DNA of 29,985 nucleotides from Candidatus [Bacteroides] periocalifornicus (GCA_001421095.1 LIIK01000029.1:1230-31214); one strand, 5' to 3'. Shown: positions 7,327 through 16,109, counted from the first letter of the stretch. Made by a program: numbers and translations. The notes: a model not told the origin generated them from the letters alone.

Positions 7327-7428
7327 TTGTATGCTCAGGAGAAGGTTGCCGAAAAGGCCTAGTGCAATCCCCTCGCCCAAATGCGCACATGTAGCCCTTT
7401 GGCCAGGGGGAGGCTTTTCCCTCCTTAT

Positions 7429-7512
7429 GATTAAACCGTTTTAATCAATCAGTTACATTTATCGAAAACAGTAGAATTACAGCGCACTGCATCGTTTACA
7501 CGGGTTTTGCAG
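7429..7512 (+). repeat. Module D repeat copy
   Basis: Begins GATTAAACCGTTTTAATCAA and ends TGCATCGTTTACACGGGTTTT. A minus-strand copy at 29646-29718 has TTTTAATCAA, ATTTAT, GAA, CGTAACA, GCAGCGTTTAT and GGTTTGCAG in the same order, and a shorter match is at 15697-15750. No gene is visible in the surrounding 7265-7521 interval. Confidence 0.55.
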
Positions 7513-7521
7513 CAGTTGCAT

Positions 7522-7986
7522 TTAGCCTCTTCCCCATTTGTCTATCGCCTCCCACCATTCTGGAAGTATCTCGGTAGAGTGCCCGGTGGAGGGGTCGAAG
7601 CCCACCATTACCGACTGCCCAACGGAGTAGACCAGCCCGCTGTCTGGATTGTAGATTGCCTGTAGGGTCTCAAAGCTTTTGGGCGTTCGGAATTCGCCTG
7701 GCACTAGTGTGGCCACCGCCGCGCGTTCCTCCACGTGCAGCGGGCGGTAGAAATCGATTTCCACTCTAGCCAGCACTACCCCTACACCATCCCAATCGAT
7801 AGGACGTCCTAGCACGTGCATGAAGTAGTGCAGGCGGCCAAGATCGTAGAATTGCTGGTAGACCGAGTTGTTCACGTGCCCTAGGCGGTCGGCATCGCAG
7901 AACCGTAGCTGTAGCGGTAGGCGGTGCCTAAAGGGCGATAGGAAATCGGGAGACTCTGTCTGCTCCCGAGCGATACGGCGGCTCAT
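7522..7986 (-). CDS. Acyl-CoA/acyl-ACP thioesterase (hotdog fold, YbgC/4HBT-like)
   Basis: A 154-residue single-domain hotdog protein, likely hydrolysing an acyl-CoA or acyl-ACP thioester in the cytoplasm. The signature LRFCDADRLGHVNNSVYQQF (27-46) carries the usual D-x-D/G-H-V-N-N-x-x-Y pattern, with D33 the probable catalytic residue by family analogy. LARVEIDFYRPLHVEE follows, matching the strand in which these enzymes have I-D/E-F-x-R-P/E. The ATG at 7986 is 52 bases downstream of the 8039 gene on the same strand, so both are likely in one transcript. Substrate specificity cannot be told from sequence. Confidence 0.88.
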   Translation of the reverse strand: MSRRIAREQTESPDFLSPFRHRLPLQLRFCDADRLGHVNNSVYQQFYDLGRLHYFMHVLGRPIDWDGVGVVLARVEIDFYRPLHVEERAAVATLVPGEFRTPKSFETLQAIYNPDSGLVYSVGQSVMVGFDPSTGHSTEILPEWWEAIDKWGRG

Positions 7987-8038
7987 GGCGAGGGGTGATT
8001 TAAGACGAGGTTAGCCCTCGGGGTCTAGTGGGTATTTT

Positions 8039-9961
8039 TCAGCCCTTTTTGGCACTCTGAGAGGGGTTTTGCTCCTTGGGTTCGTGATCTAGCACCTCAA
8101 AGCGCGAGTTTCTGCTCTGGAATTCTGGCACTATCTCCTTCATCTTGGCTACTATGGCGAAGTCGTCTGCCTCGTTCAGCAGCCCTAGCAGCTCGTCGAT
8201 CTTCTCGGCCACGTAGCCGGGTTCGTAGTCTCGCACCTTTGCCCGTAGTATCTTCGGGTGGTGCGTGGGCAGGGTGTTCTCCTCGTTGGCCAGCAGCTCC
8301 TCGTAGAGCTTCTCGCCAGGGCGCAAGCCCACATAGACTATGCGAATGTCCTGATTGGGCACGTAGCCCGAGAGCATGATCATCTTCTCGGCCAGGTCTA
8401 CAATCTTCTCCGCCTTGCCCATGTCGAACACGTAGATCTCACCACCCTCACCCATCGTTCCTGCCTGTAGCACCAGCTGGCAGGCCTCAGGAATGGTCAT
8501 GAAGTAGCGCCGGATTTCTGGATGGGTTATCGTCACCGGGCCACCGTTCTCTATCTGCCGTCTGAATCGTTGCACCACCGAGCCGTTAGAGCCCAGCACA
8601 TTGCCGAATCGGGTGGTGATAAAGCGGGTGGCGCCGTTGGCAGCATGGGCCTGCACGTAGATTTCGCAGAGGCGTTTGCTTGCGCCCATCACGTTGGTGG
8701 GGTTTACCGCCTTATCGGTGCTCACCATCACAAAGCGGCGCACCTTGAATTCCACCGAGAGGTCTGTGAGTATTTTGGTGCCTGCTACGTTGTTGGATAT
8801 GGCCTCGTAGGGGTTATCCTCCATCATTGGCACGTGCTTGTAAGCCGCGGCGTGGAATACCACCTCTGGGCGGTAGTCCTCAAAGGTCTCTCGCATCCGC
8901 ACGGGGTCTGTCATGCTCCCGATTACCAGGTGGAAATCAACGAAACCAAGAGCCTCCCTCAGCTCGAGGTCGATATCGTAGAGTGGGGTCTCAGCCTGGT
9001 CAAAGAGCACCACCAGCTTGGGGCGAAATTTGCTGATTTGCCGCACTATCTCTGAGCCAATACTCCCAGCAGCCCCTGTAACCAGCACCGTTTTCCCGGT
9101 GAGGTACTCCTGGATTCCCTCGCTATTTAGCACGATGGGCGGGCGGCTCAGCAGGTCGTTGATGTCTATCTGCTTCACCCGGTCAAAAGTGATGTCGCCC
9201 TGTAGCCATTTGGCCACATTGGGGGCTGAGAGGACTTTTACCTTGCGCCGGAGGCAGATGTCGAGTATGCGATCCCGCTCCGCCTCATTCATCCGGTCGT
9301 TGGTCAGGATGAGCTTACCCACCTGATTGTCTCGCAGCACGTGGTCTAGCCGATGGAGGGGGAATATCGGTATGCCCTCAATTTTTGCCCCTCGGTGCTG
9401 TACCCCGGGTTCCACTATTCCCAGGATGCTCACGCCCGCCCCGAGGTCGCGGTCTAGCGTCCGTTTCACCTGCAGGGCGCTCTGCTCATTGCCCAGAATC
9501 ATCACGGCCTCTTGGCTCACCGTACGCACGGTGTAGGCATGTATAGCCTTGAATATCATCCGCGATCCGATAAGCCCGAAGTTCGTAACTATGTACTCCA
9601 GCAGGATGATGCTCCGGGGAATCTCCAGCACCTCGGAGCTGCGCACCAGGAGGCTCGCCATGTAGATGAGGATCGACCCCACCGTGGTAGCCCCTAAGAT
9701 CCTGATGGCATCGGCAGAGCTGGTGTAGCGTACCAGCCCACGGTAGGTTCTGAATAGCAGGAAGGTGAGCAGACGTGCAGACAGCACAATGGCCAGCACC
9801 CAGGGGATGTGGTGCCCGTAGTAGGCGTCTAGAATCTGGAAATCGAAGCGCAGGGCATAGGCCACCACCACCGCGACGGCGCACACCATAAGGTCGATAG
9901 CCAGCACCACCAGGCGTGGAGCATGCTTCATGCGTAGCTTCATATGGCAAACATTAGGCAT
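8039..9961 (-). CDS. Membrane-anchored nucleoside-diphosphate-sugar 4,6-dehydratase (CapD/PglF/WbpM-like)
   Basis: A 640-residue polysaccharide-synthesis protein. The N-terminal third has about four hydrophobic membrane segments (roughly 17-37, 52-71, 85-105 and 113-133). Next come a CoA-binding-like Rossmann domain (about 150-260) and a second Rossmann domain with TGAAGSIGSE (295-304), GSMTD (348-352) and HAAAYKHVPMMEDNP (370-384). The motif STDKAVNPTNVMGASKR (414-430) has Met where most short-chain dehydratases have the catalytic Tyr, as in the configuration-retaining UDP-GlcNAc 4,6-dehydratase group. The likely product is a UDP-4-keto-6-deoxy sugar for surface glycans or glycoproteins. The ATG at 9961 gives the longest form; ATG 9943 (MKLRMKHAP) is equally plausible. 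No other sugar genes are adjacent. Confidence 0.93.
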   Translation of the reverse strand: MPNVCHMKLRMKHAPRLVVLAIDLMVCAVAVVVAYALRFDFQILDAYYGHHIPWVLAIVLSARLLTFLLFRTYRGLVRYTSSADAIRILGATTVGSILIYMASLLVRSSEVLEIPRSIILLEYIVTNFGLIGSRMIFKAIHAYTVRTVSQEAVMILGNEQSALQVKRTLDRDLGAGVSILGIVEPGVQHRGAKIEGIPIFPLHRLDHVLRDNQVGKLILTNDRMNEAERDRILDICLRRKVKVLSAPNVAKWLQGDITFDRVKQIDINDLLSRPPIVLNSEGIQEYLTGKTVLVTGAAGSIGSEIVRQISKFRPKLVVLFDQAETPLYDIDLELREALGFVDFHLVIGSMTDPVRMRETFEDYRPEVVFHAAAYKHVPMMEDNPYEAISNNVAGTKILTDLSVEFKVRRFVMVSTDKAVNPTNVMGASKRLCEIYVQAHAANGATRFITTRFGNVLGSNGSVVQRFRRQIENGGPVTITHPEIRRYFMTIPEACQLVLQAGTMGEGGEIYVFDMGKAEKIVDLAEKMIMLSGYVPNQDIRIVYVGLRPGEKLYEELLANEENTLPTHHPKILRAKVRDYEPGYVAEKIDELLGLLNEADDFAIVAKMKEIVPEFQSRNSRFEVLDHEPKEQNPSQSAKKG

Positions 9962-10082
9962 CGCGATATTAGGGAAAATTGGAGGAACAGCAAAAGCACC
10001 TTTGACGAATACGCCGCTTGGTTACATACACTCCTTCTGGTGGAGGCTCTACCTCTGCCCCCGTTACTCCCTGTAGTTGATG

Positions 10083-12284
10083 CTAGTTATAGAAAAACCA
10101 TTGTACCCCGAAACGCCACTCTCTGGCACGATCTGGGTAGTGCGGGGCAGCGAAGTAATCTCGCCGTGCCAGTAGGCCGCTGTGCAGGTGTAGCACCTTT
10201 GCGAATACGTTGGCATTCTTCCACTTCAGGCTCAGTACCGCATTCGCCATGGGATAGCTGCCCATGGTGCGCTGCAGCTGCCGGCGGAAAGCCCCGAGGT
10301 CGCTATTCCACATGTCCATCCTGTAGGCTGTGCGTATGTACCCCTCTAGGCAGGCCGAGGCCGTGAGCACCCCCTTTATCAGCGTGTATTCATACCCCAG
10401 ACGGGCAAAGAGGGAGAATCTCGGTAGGCTCAGAGCCTCGGTGTGCGCATTCACCTGGTAGAGGAGGCGGCCCCCAGCAATCAAGCCCCATCTGCGGAAA
10501 TCGGCCTGTAGCCATACCCCTAGCACATTCATAGAGGCCACCTGCTTAGGGCGGCTTGTAGAATCCAAGTAGGTGAAGTTCTGGTAGTTCCTGTGGCGTC
10601 CGCCCAGCTCTATCCCAAGGCTGGGGAGGCGTAGCGAGAGTGACTGCGTGTGTCCAATTTCGGGGAGAAGCGGAAGGTTATCCCAACGGACGGTATTGCT
10701 GAAATAGCTCTTGGCCAGCGTGGAGTGCCTATTCTGGTCTAGGCTCAGGGACCCCTCAACGGTGAGCCCCTGCGGGTCGGCGAATACCCGGTATACCCCC
10801 CCGAAGTAGGCTGAAGATTCACCGACGCGGGCCCAGAGGACGCTAGCGTGCAGATGGAGGTGGAGATCCAGCCGCTTCCCGGCGTAATCCGCATTCAGCC
10901 CCGCGGTGATGCTCGCCTCCCCTGTGGAACTGCTGGGGTAGAGGTATTGGTTCGGGCGCTGCGCAATGGTAGCCAAATGCTCGTAGCCCACCCAGATCCG
11001 TAGGCTCGGCAGCGTGAATCCGCCGGGGTGTTGCTGGGAGTAGGCTATCCCCAGCCGTCCGTGGTAGTGGTGGATAGCCACCGTGTCGTAGGTCTGAGTG
11101 CGGGAGATGTAGGGCGGATCGAAGGCCCTCAGGGAATCGCTACCCCAGTACGGGTTTGAGTTTCGCCAGCTGCGCGCCCACCTTCGGTAGGTATGCAGGC
11201 TCACCAGGCTGAGAACTGGGCGAGAGTACCGGTAGAGAATCCGTTGGCCCGAGTCAATTCGCTCATCGTACCGCCGGAGCAGGTCGATTCCCATATCCAG
11301 CAGGTAGTCTTGGCTTCGCGTAAGGCTCTGGGCTTTAGCCTGCCGAACCAGAATCGTCTCGGGCTCTACTACCGTGTCGGTCAGCATCCTATCCTCCCGA
11401 ATCCCTCCGTTGTCGCTAAAGGTCAGCTTGCCGAGCTGGGCGTAGCCATTGAGGTAGAGTCGCCCCTTAGCGTAGCTGGCCTGCATTCGTCCTCTGCTTA
11501 TGGCGCTCTGGAGATTCACGTACTCCGCCTCCTCGGAGCCATGCAGGATGTCGAAGCCCAGGTTGAGCGCGGGGTTCACATTCTGGGTGACGAACCATCG
11601 GGCGAAAAGATCCCCTTTATTCGTCCGAAAATTCGTGGCAGTCCAGAAGTAAGACGTATGCCCATGCGCGCTGTACAGCGGCGGCGCAGGGTCGAGGTAG
11701 GGCTGCACCGCCACGAAGGGGAAAGGCGTGCTAGCCGTTGGCCGGTGACGTGCGAAAAAATCGTCGGTCTGCAGGGGAGAGTAGGCTACCCCGAGGCGCA
11801 CCGATGTTGTGTTCGGCAGGGCGCCGTAGTCATAGTACTGCGCCTGGGTGGCGGTGCTGTCCCACCGTTGCAGCGAGTACGTCCAAGCCGAGGGGTCGAT
11901 CCGCCAGGCCGTAATCCAACCGATGGTGTCGGGCAGCGGAAGGCGGGCGTAGAGATGCCCATCGTATTGGTATACAGAATCGTAGCCATTCGCAGCTCTC
12001 CCGAGCGAATCGGCGGCTACAGGGGAGGCAATCTGGACCGAATCGGTAGCCTGTGCGAATGTGCGCATCTGGGTGCTATCGGTGCGTAGGCTATCGCGTA
12101 TCTCTGCGCAGAGCGGGGTACCGACAGCCTGCAAAGGAAGGCCCGCGGGTCCACCAGCCCCCCGTATAGCCCCCGATGCCAGCGCAGGAGTCCACCACCC
12201 CGCCGCGAGCAGCAAGAACGCCGCCAGCAGCCGAGGCAGCCTATATGGATGGGGGGAAGTACAACGCTTGGGCAATGCTACCAT
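10083..12284 (-). CDS. Putative porin of the Bacteroidota (Porin_10-like)
   Basis: A 733-residue predicted outer-membrane protein. The N-terminus has a basic stretch, a hydrophobic core (LLAAFLLLAAGWW) and TPALAS, a typical signal-peptidase I site. The mature protein is rich in Tyr, Arg, Ser and alternating hydrophobic residues, includes LTFSDNGGIREDR (resembling the ENGGI block of these porins) and ends in an aromatic strand (REWRFGVQWFFYN). The family call rests on this overall pattern and is moderately firm. The frame can be extended upstream to a GTG at 12308, but ATG 12284 gives a proper signal peptide and fits the promoter at 12337-12367. It appears to be a single-gene transcript. The solute is unknown. 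Confidence 0.8.
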   Translation of the reverse strand: MVALPKRCTSPHPYRLPRLLAAFLLLAAGWWTPALASGAIRGAGGPAGLPLQAVGTPLCAEIRDSLRTDSTQMRTFAQATDSVQIASPVAADSLGRAANGYDSVYQYDGHLYARLPLPDTIGWITAWRIDPSAWTYSLQRWDSTATQAQYYDYGALPNTTSVRLGVAYSPLQTDDFFARHRPTASTPFPFVAVQPYLDPAPPLYSAHGHTSYFWTATNFRTNKGDLFARWFVTQNVNPALNLGFDILHGSEEAEYVNLQSAISRGRMQASYAKGRLYLNGYAQLGKLTFSDNGGIREDRMLTDTVVEPETILVRQAKAQSLTRSQDYLLDMGIDLLRRYDERIDSGQRILYRYSRPVLSLVSLHTYRRWARSWRNSNPYWGSDSLRAFDPPYISRTQTYDTVAIHHYHGRLGIAYSQQHPGGFTLPSLRIWVGYEHLATIAQRPNQYLYPSSSTGEASITAGLNADYAGKRLDLHLHLHASVLWARVGESSAYFGGVYRVFADPQGLTVEGSLSLDQNRHSTLAKSYFSNTVRWDNLPLLPEIGHTQSLSLRLPSLGIELGGRHRNYQNFTYLDSTSRPKQVASMNVLGVWLQADFRRWGLIAGGRLLYQVNAHTEALSLPRFSLFARLGYEYTLIKGVLTASACLEGYIRTAYRMDMWNSDLGAFRRQLQRTMGSYPMANAVLSLKWKNANVFAKVLHLHSGLLARRDYFAAPHYPDRAREWRFGVQWFFYN

Positions 12285-12336
12285 ATGGCCTTTCCACGGG
12301 GTGCGCACCCTGTGGATTCCTCATTGTTTCAGAGGG

Positions 12337-12367
12337 CAAATGTAGGGATTTGAAACTGGAAAACAAA
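12337..12367 (-). promoter_or_regulatory. Consensus Bacteroidota promoter of the porin gene
   Basis: Read on the minus strand this is TTTG, 19 bases, TACATTTG: an exact match to the TTTG/TAnnTTTG promoter with ideal spacing. Transcription would start near 12330, about 45 bases before the ATG at 12284. Confidence 0.85.
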
Positions 12368-12971
12368 GCAACGGCTAAAACATCGGTGCGCAGAGCCCCA
12401 GCGGCTAGACGATTCTGTATCCTAAAGATATCGTGTAAGCAACTGTATGAAAGGCAATTGCCACTATAGGCTAGGCGGTGTATGCGCATGTGGCAGCAAG
12501 GTAGCGAGCCGAAATGCGGGACTCCCTCTCCGCAGGACGATAGCTGTGAGCCGTTGAACAGAGGGGGCTTCCCATCCCAACGCTACCCTTTCAGCATGCC
12601 GTCGGCAAGGGGTCATCGCCGTACCTGCGCCGTACCATCGCCGTACCTCCTCTAGTGTACCCTCGGATTTCACGCCGAAATCCGAGGATGAAGCGACCCA
12701 GGTATAGAGCAGGTACGGCGCAGGTACGGCGATGACTGGGAGAATACAGGGGAGAAAAGGGGGGGTAAGGCCTTGACCCGTTTAGTGCCGGGCTATGGCG
12801 TGGCTTCAGGGGGAGCAGGCAAAGGCTGCTAGCGGAGAGTGCGGAGGGGAGAGGGGCTGCGTTCTCCGATAGTTTAAAGTCGTAAGAATTCCTACCTTCA
12901 TTTTTAAGGGCTAGCGTAAAGGGGAATTTCCCCCGCAGACGTTACGTTTGATTCTCAAAGGTCACATGATT
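12368..12971. other. Gene-free interval with nested inverted repeats
   Basis: No credible gene is seen. The minus-strand open frame around 12464-12673 overlaps the large inverted repeat and is not supported. The interval holds the nested repeat at 12613-12735, a G7 run at 12759-12765 and otherwise unremarkable sequence up to the end of the 12972 gene. Confidence 0.6.
12613..12735. repeat. Large nested inverted repeat with direct repeats
   Basis: The outer arms, 12613-12635 and 12713-12735, are perfect 23-base reverse complements (TCATCGCCGTACC... against ...GGTACGGCGATGA). Inside them, 12661-12671 and 12677-12687 form a perfect 11-bp hairpin (CCTCGGATTTC, loop ACGCC, GAAATCCGAGG). The left arm is followed by a second CATCGCCGTACCT at 12636-12648, giving a 22-base periodicity. 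The whole could fold as a cruciform or a long RNA stem, or it could be a small mobile or tandem-repeat element. Confidence 0.85.
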
Positions 12972-13577
12972 TTACAGATCGATGCTGAATGAGGCACCAC
13001 AGCCCGATTGCAGCTCGCCAAACCAGAGCATCCCGATATATCCCCCAAGGCTTACGTGTTGCCAGATTTGGTAGCGATAGCGTAGGGTGGAGTAGAGGCC
13101 CCAGCCTGAGTGTTCGTATACCTTTCTCAGCCTCCCGTCTTTGACCTGTATTTCGTAGGCATGGGTTATTCCTCCGCCCGCTTCTATTGCTAGGATGTGG
13201 CGGGTGGAGGGGGAGAAAATCGGTAGGGGTAGAAAGGAGAGCCCAGTGCCATAAAAACGGATTATGCCAGCAGTGGAGTTTTCGACTCCAGAGCTTAGGC
13301 TACCATCAGGATCCTTACCGTACTCTATGGTTCTCATTTCGAGTTTATTGAAGATGGGAGATTCAGGGAGGTCATCGCATCCTTCCATCCGCAGCTGGAA
13401 ACCTAGATATGGGAGTGGGGTGTAGGTGAGTGAGCCTGCGGTGTACATGGAGTAGCGCCATCGGTCCCCGTCGCTAATGCCGATATCTACCGTGGCATGG
13501 AAAATCCCCTGGGCTAGGATTTTGGGTGTGCAGCCTATAAGTGCCAAGAGTATTGTTACCTGCAGTCTACGTTTCAT
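12972..13577 (-). CDS. Small exported envelope protein, unrecognised
   Basis: A 201-residue protein I do not recognise. It opens MKRRLQVTILLALIGC followed by TPKILAQGIF. LIGC fits a lipobox, while ILAQ fits a signal-peptidase I site, so it may be a lipoprotein or a soluble/barrel precursor. The rest has alternating strand-like segments (SLTYTPLPYLGFQLRMEG, YSTLRYRYQIWQHVSLGGY), which favour a small outer-membrane barrel. It is divergent from fbp across 277 bases. No clear promoter box is visible. Function unknown. Confidence 0.65.
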   Translation of the reverse strand: MKRRLQVTILLALIGCTPKILAQGIFHATVDIGISDGDRWRYSMYTAGSLTYTPLPYLGFQLRMEGCDDLPESPIFNKLEMRTIEYGKDPDGSLSSGVENSTAGIIRFYGTGLSFLPLPIFSPSTRHILAIEAGGGITHAYEIQVKDGRLRKVYEHSGWGLYSTLRYRYQIWQHVSLGGYIGMLWFGELQSGCGASFSIDL

Positions 13578-13801
13578 TTGTCAAGAGGTTTAATGGTGAA
13601 TAATCCAGGTCTGCTAGGGTGTTCTAGCCTTTCCCAGAGGGGCAGTGTAGGCGGAATGCCGCGGGGGCTGAGCGTTGGGCTGTTGCTAGAGCCCGTACCT
13701 GCGTATAGGAAAAACGGGATTTTCAGCGGTATGTTTCATCTGGGGCGTGCTATCCAAGGGAGGGGATGGGGCTAAATCCCATTTTATTCACAGAAAAATA
13801 G

Positions 13802-13809
13802 TACCTTTG
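13802..13809 (+). promoter_or_regulatory. Bacteroidota -7 box for fbp
   Basis: TACCTTTG, an exact TAnnTTTG match, 45 bases before the ATG at 13855. It lies inside the longer open frame that begins at 13747, which argues for the ATG at 13855 as the true start. No good -33 TTTG is present. Confidence 0.65.
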
Positions 13810-13854
13810 GGGTGCAAAACGGCCCATTGTCCTGATACATTAAAACTACGCGCC

Positions 13855-14868
13855 ATGCCATCCGCACCATTCATCACGCTCAACCAGTTCATAGTGGATC
13901 GCCAGGCCGATTTCCCCTACGCCTCTGGCGAATTCTCGCGCCTGCTCTACTACCTAGCCGTGGCGGCCAAGATAGTGAACCGGAAGGTAAACAAGGCCGG
14001 GCTGGCCGACATCATCGGCGAGGCGGGCTCTACCAACGTGCAGGGCGAGGAGCAGAAGAAGCTGGATGTGTTCGCGAACGACCAGTTCATAGCGGCCTGC
14101 CGGAATAGCGGGGAGTGCTGCGGTGTGGCCTCGGAGGAGAACCAAGAGGTGATAACCTTTGAGACTGAGCTGGCGCAGCGGGGCAACTACGTGGTGCTGA
14201 TGGATCCGCTGGATGGTTCGTCGAACATAGATGTGAATGTGTCGATAGGCACCATCTTCAGCATCTACCGTAGGCTGAGCCCGCGGGGCGAGATGGCGCA
14301 GCCGGGCGATTTTCTGCAGCCGGGCCGTAAGCAGTGCGGCGCGGGCTATGTGCTCTACGGGAGCAGCACCATGCTGGTCTACACCACTGGGCGCGGGGTG
14401 TACGGCTTTACGCTCGACCCGAGTATTGGCGAATTCTGCCTCTCGCATAGCCTAATCACCACCCCCACCGAGGGGAAGATCTACAGTGTGAACGAGGGCA
14501 ATATAGGGCAGTTCTCCCCCGGGGTGCGCAGCTACATAGCCTACTGCCAGACGAACGATAAGGAGACGGACAGGCCCTACAGCGGGCGCTATATCGGCTC
14601 GCTGGTGGCCGATTTCCACCGGAATCTGATGAAGGGCGGTATCTACATGTACCCGCCCACGGCCAAAGCGCCCAATGGCAAGCTGCGGCTGCTCTACGAG
14701 TGCAATCCTATGGCTTTCTTGGCCGAGCAGGCGGGGGGGCTGGCTACCGATGGCCGGATGTCGGTGCTGGACATTGTGCCGGAGACGGTGCATCAGCGCA
14801 CCCCGCTATTCATCGGCTCCGCGAGCATGGTGAGGCGGGTGATGGATATGATGGCGCAGGAGGAGTAG
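13855..14868 (+). CDS. fbp: Class I fructose-1,6-bisphosphatase
   Basis: A 337-residue enzyme that removes the 1-phosphate from fructose-1,6-bisphosphate in gluconeogenesis. The metal-binding and catalytic blocks are intact: GEEQKKLDVFANDQF, ASEENQE, the signature LMDPLDGSSNIDVNVSIG, and KLRLLYECNPMAFLAEQAGG near the C-terminus. SGRYIGSLVADFHRNLMKGG matches the sugar-phosphate site. The start is set at ATG 13855 (MPSAPFITLNQF), because the promoter box at 13802-13809 lies inside the upstream extension. Length matches the class I family. It is followed after 106 bases by a GNAT gene on the same strand, which may share the transcript. Confidence 0.97.
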   Translation: MPSAPFITLNQFIVDRQADFPYASGEFSRLLYYLAVAAKIVNRKVNKAGLADIIGEAGSTNVQGEEQKKLDVFANDQFIAACRNSGECCGVASEENQEVITFETELAQRGNYVVLMDPLDGSSNIDVNVSIGTIFSIYRRLSPRGEMAQPGDFLQPGRKQCGAGYVLYGSSTMLVYTTGRGVYGFTLDPSIGEFCLSHSLITTPTEGKIYSVNEGNIGQFSPGVRSYIAYCQTNDKETDRPYSGRYIGSLVADFHRNLMKGGIYMYPPTAKAPNGKLRLLYECNPMAFLAEQAGGLATDGRMSVLDIVPETVHQRTPLFIGSASMVRRVMDMMAQEE

Positions 14869-14974
14869 GGGCTGGGGAAAATAGCAGGTGGTGTGCGTCC
14901 TAGAAACCTAGCGGGGCGGAGCGGTCTGCTTCACCATTCGCCTTCCGTGCACCACTGCAGAATCGGCGAGGTCG

Positions 14975-15541
14975 ATGGATAGCGTAATTGAGACTCCCGT
15001 CGGCGTGGTGAATCTGTGCCGTATGCGGGTGGCAGAGGATCTACTCGAGATTGCGGAGCTGCTGGTAGAGGCGTTCCCCTCCGAGGAGCGTCGCCCGCTG
15101 TGGATGTACCCGCCATTGCTGACGAGGGGCGATACGCGCTTCTACCGGGTGGTGCACGGGGGCGATACGGTGGGGTTGTTGAACCTCTGGGACTGGGGCT
15201 CGCTGTGCTACGGTGAGCACATGGCGCTGCGCCCAGAGCTGCGGGGGCATGGCATGGGCGAGGCTATCCTGCGGGAGATGGTTACCAGCGCAGAGCGCCC
15301 CTTTGTGCTGGAGGTGGAGCCCCCAGGTAGCGATATCCAGCGTCGCCGCATCGGGCTCTACGAGCGGCTGGGGCTTCGGGTGGCCAAGCGAGACTACATG
15401 CAGCCATCCTACAGGGCGGGCGGCCAGCGGGTGCCGCTGTGGATTATGTGCTCGGCGGGCTATGAGCCGCAGGTGGAGGCGATGGTGGCGAGAATCAGGG
15501 TCGAGGTGTATGGGGAGGGGAACGGCAATGGCGATTGCTGA
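14975..15541 (+). CDS. GNAT-family N-acetyltransferase
   Basis: A 188-residue cytoplasmic acetyltransferase. Acetyl-CoA binding is indicated by ALRPELRGHGMGEAILREM (about 86-104), with the R-G-H-G-M-G loop of GNAT motif A. A later segment, IGLYERLGLRVAKRDYMQP, fits motif B, where a conserved Tyr precedes the helix-strand end. The N-terminal half (LLEIAELLVEAFPSEERRPLW) resembles GNATs acting on small molecules. The C-terminal tail (VEVYGEGNGNGDC) is polar. No substrate can be assigned, and linkage to fbp is only by proximity. Confidence 0.85.
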   Translation: MDSVIETPVGVVNLCRMRVAEDLLEIAELLVEAFPSEERRPLWMYPPLLTRGDTRFYRVVHGGDTVGLLNLWDWGSLCYGEHMALRPELRGHGMGEAILREMVTSAERPFVLEVEPPGSDIQRRRIGLYERLGLRVAKRDYMQPSYRAGGQRVPLWIMCSAGYEPQVEAMVARIRVEVYGEGNGNGDC

Positions 15542-15696
15542 AAAATGCCCTGCGTAGTCCGTTCGACTGCCAGTTTCCTTCTCGGCGCAGTAACTTGCGG
15601 GGTTCGGGATTGTTGAATAATTCTGAGATTCCAGAGGTGTGGCCTCTGCTTAGCGCCCTAAGGCGTAACTTGTGTAGAGAAGTCCCATTCCCCTCC

Positions 15697-15750
15697 TGTT
15701 AAAGGAATTTTAATCAAATCAAATTACCGAAAGCAGTAATGGTGTGCAGA
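15697..15750 (+). repeat. Module D repeat, short copy
   Basis: TGTTAAAGGAATTTTAATCAA followed by AAATTACCGAAAGCAGTAATGG matches in outline the copies at 7429-7512 and 29646-29718 (minus). A module A hairpin follows about 100 bases later, the same order as at the right end of the window. Confidence 0.45.
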
Positions 15751-15848
15751 GTTGTTTAAATGGGCTTTACTGAGATTTCTTGATAGGGGGGCAGAATTTC
15801 AAAAAGATTGCGTTTTCATCAATCGAAGAGGGCTGATATTATGGTCAG

Positions 15849-15890
15849 GGTAGGAGCGATGCGGAGCCTAGCGAGTGCTCGCCTTTCCCC
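15849..15890 (+). repeat. Module A hairpin, divergent copy 3
   Basis: GGTAGGAGCGATGCGGAGC... then GCGAGTGCTCGCCTTTCCCC. Left-arm GCGATGC faces right-arm GTGCTCGC; where copy 1 has a G:C pair this copy has A:T, so the stem is kept despite divergence. Confidence 0.65.
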
Positions 15891-16031
15891 AAGCCGGAGC
15901 GACCTGAAAGTTGTCTGCCCAGCGTTCTAGCCCCAGCGTTCCTATTCAGCGTCTGTTCCCCTGCGATTATTACGGACCATGGCGGAGTGGCGAGTGCATT
16001 GATTCAATGTTCTTCCATTGGAGTTCTTACA

Positions 16032-16090
16032 TTGAAAAAAGCCCCCTCCGCGCAATGCTCTCTATAGCATTGCGCGGAGGGGGCTTTCCG
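16032..16090 (-). terminator. Strong rho-independent terminator of the chemotaxis-receptor gene
   Basis: A perfect 22-bp stem (16038-16059 with 16066-16087) around a 6-base loop. On the minus strand it is followed by a run of T (TTTTTT), placed 20 bases after the stop codon of the 16110 gene. It could also end transcripts arriving from the plus strand. Confidence 0.92.
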
Positions 16091-16109
16091 CATTTTCTGT
16101 GGTTGGGTA

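Larger units (their letters stand above)
15542..16037. other. Gene-free interval with dispersed repeats
   Basis: No gene is visible. It has small hairpins (CAGAGG/CCTCTG at 15632-15648; CGCC-CTAA-GGCG at 15654-15665), a module D match (15697-15750) and a divergent module A hairpin (15849-15890). Confidence 0.6.

Noticed and set aside
12464..12673. Small minus-strand protein gene across the nested repeat
   Set aside because: Its codons lie partly in the inverted repeat and it has no recognisable domain, promoter or partner.
13747..13854. Longer N-terminus for fructose bisphosphatase
   Set aside because: The extension contains the -7 promoter box and lacks family similarity; ATG 13855 gives the normal length.
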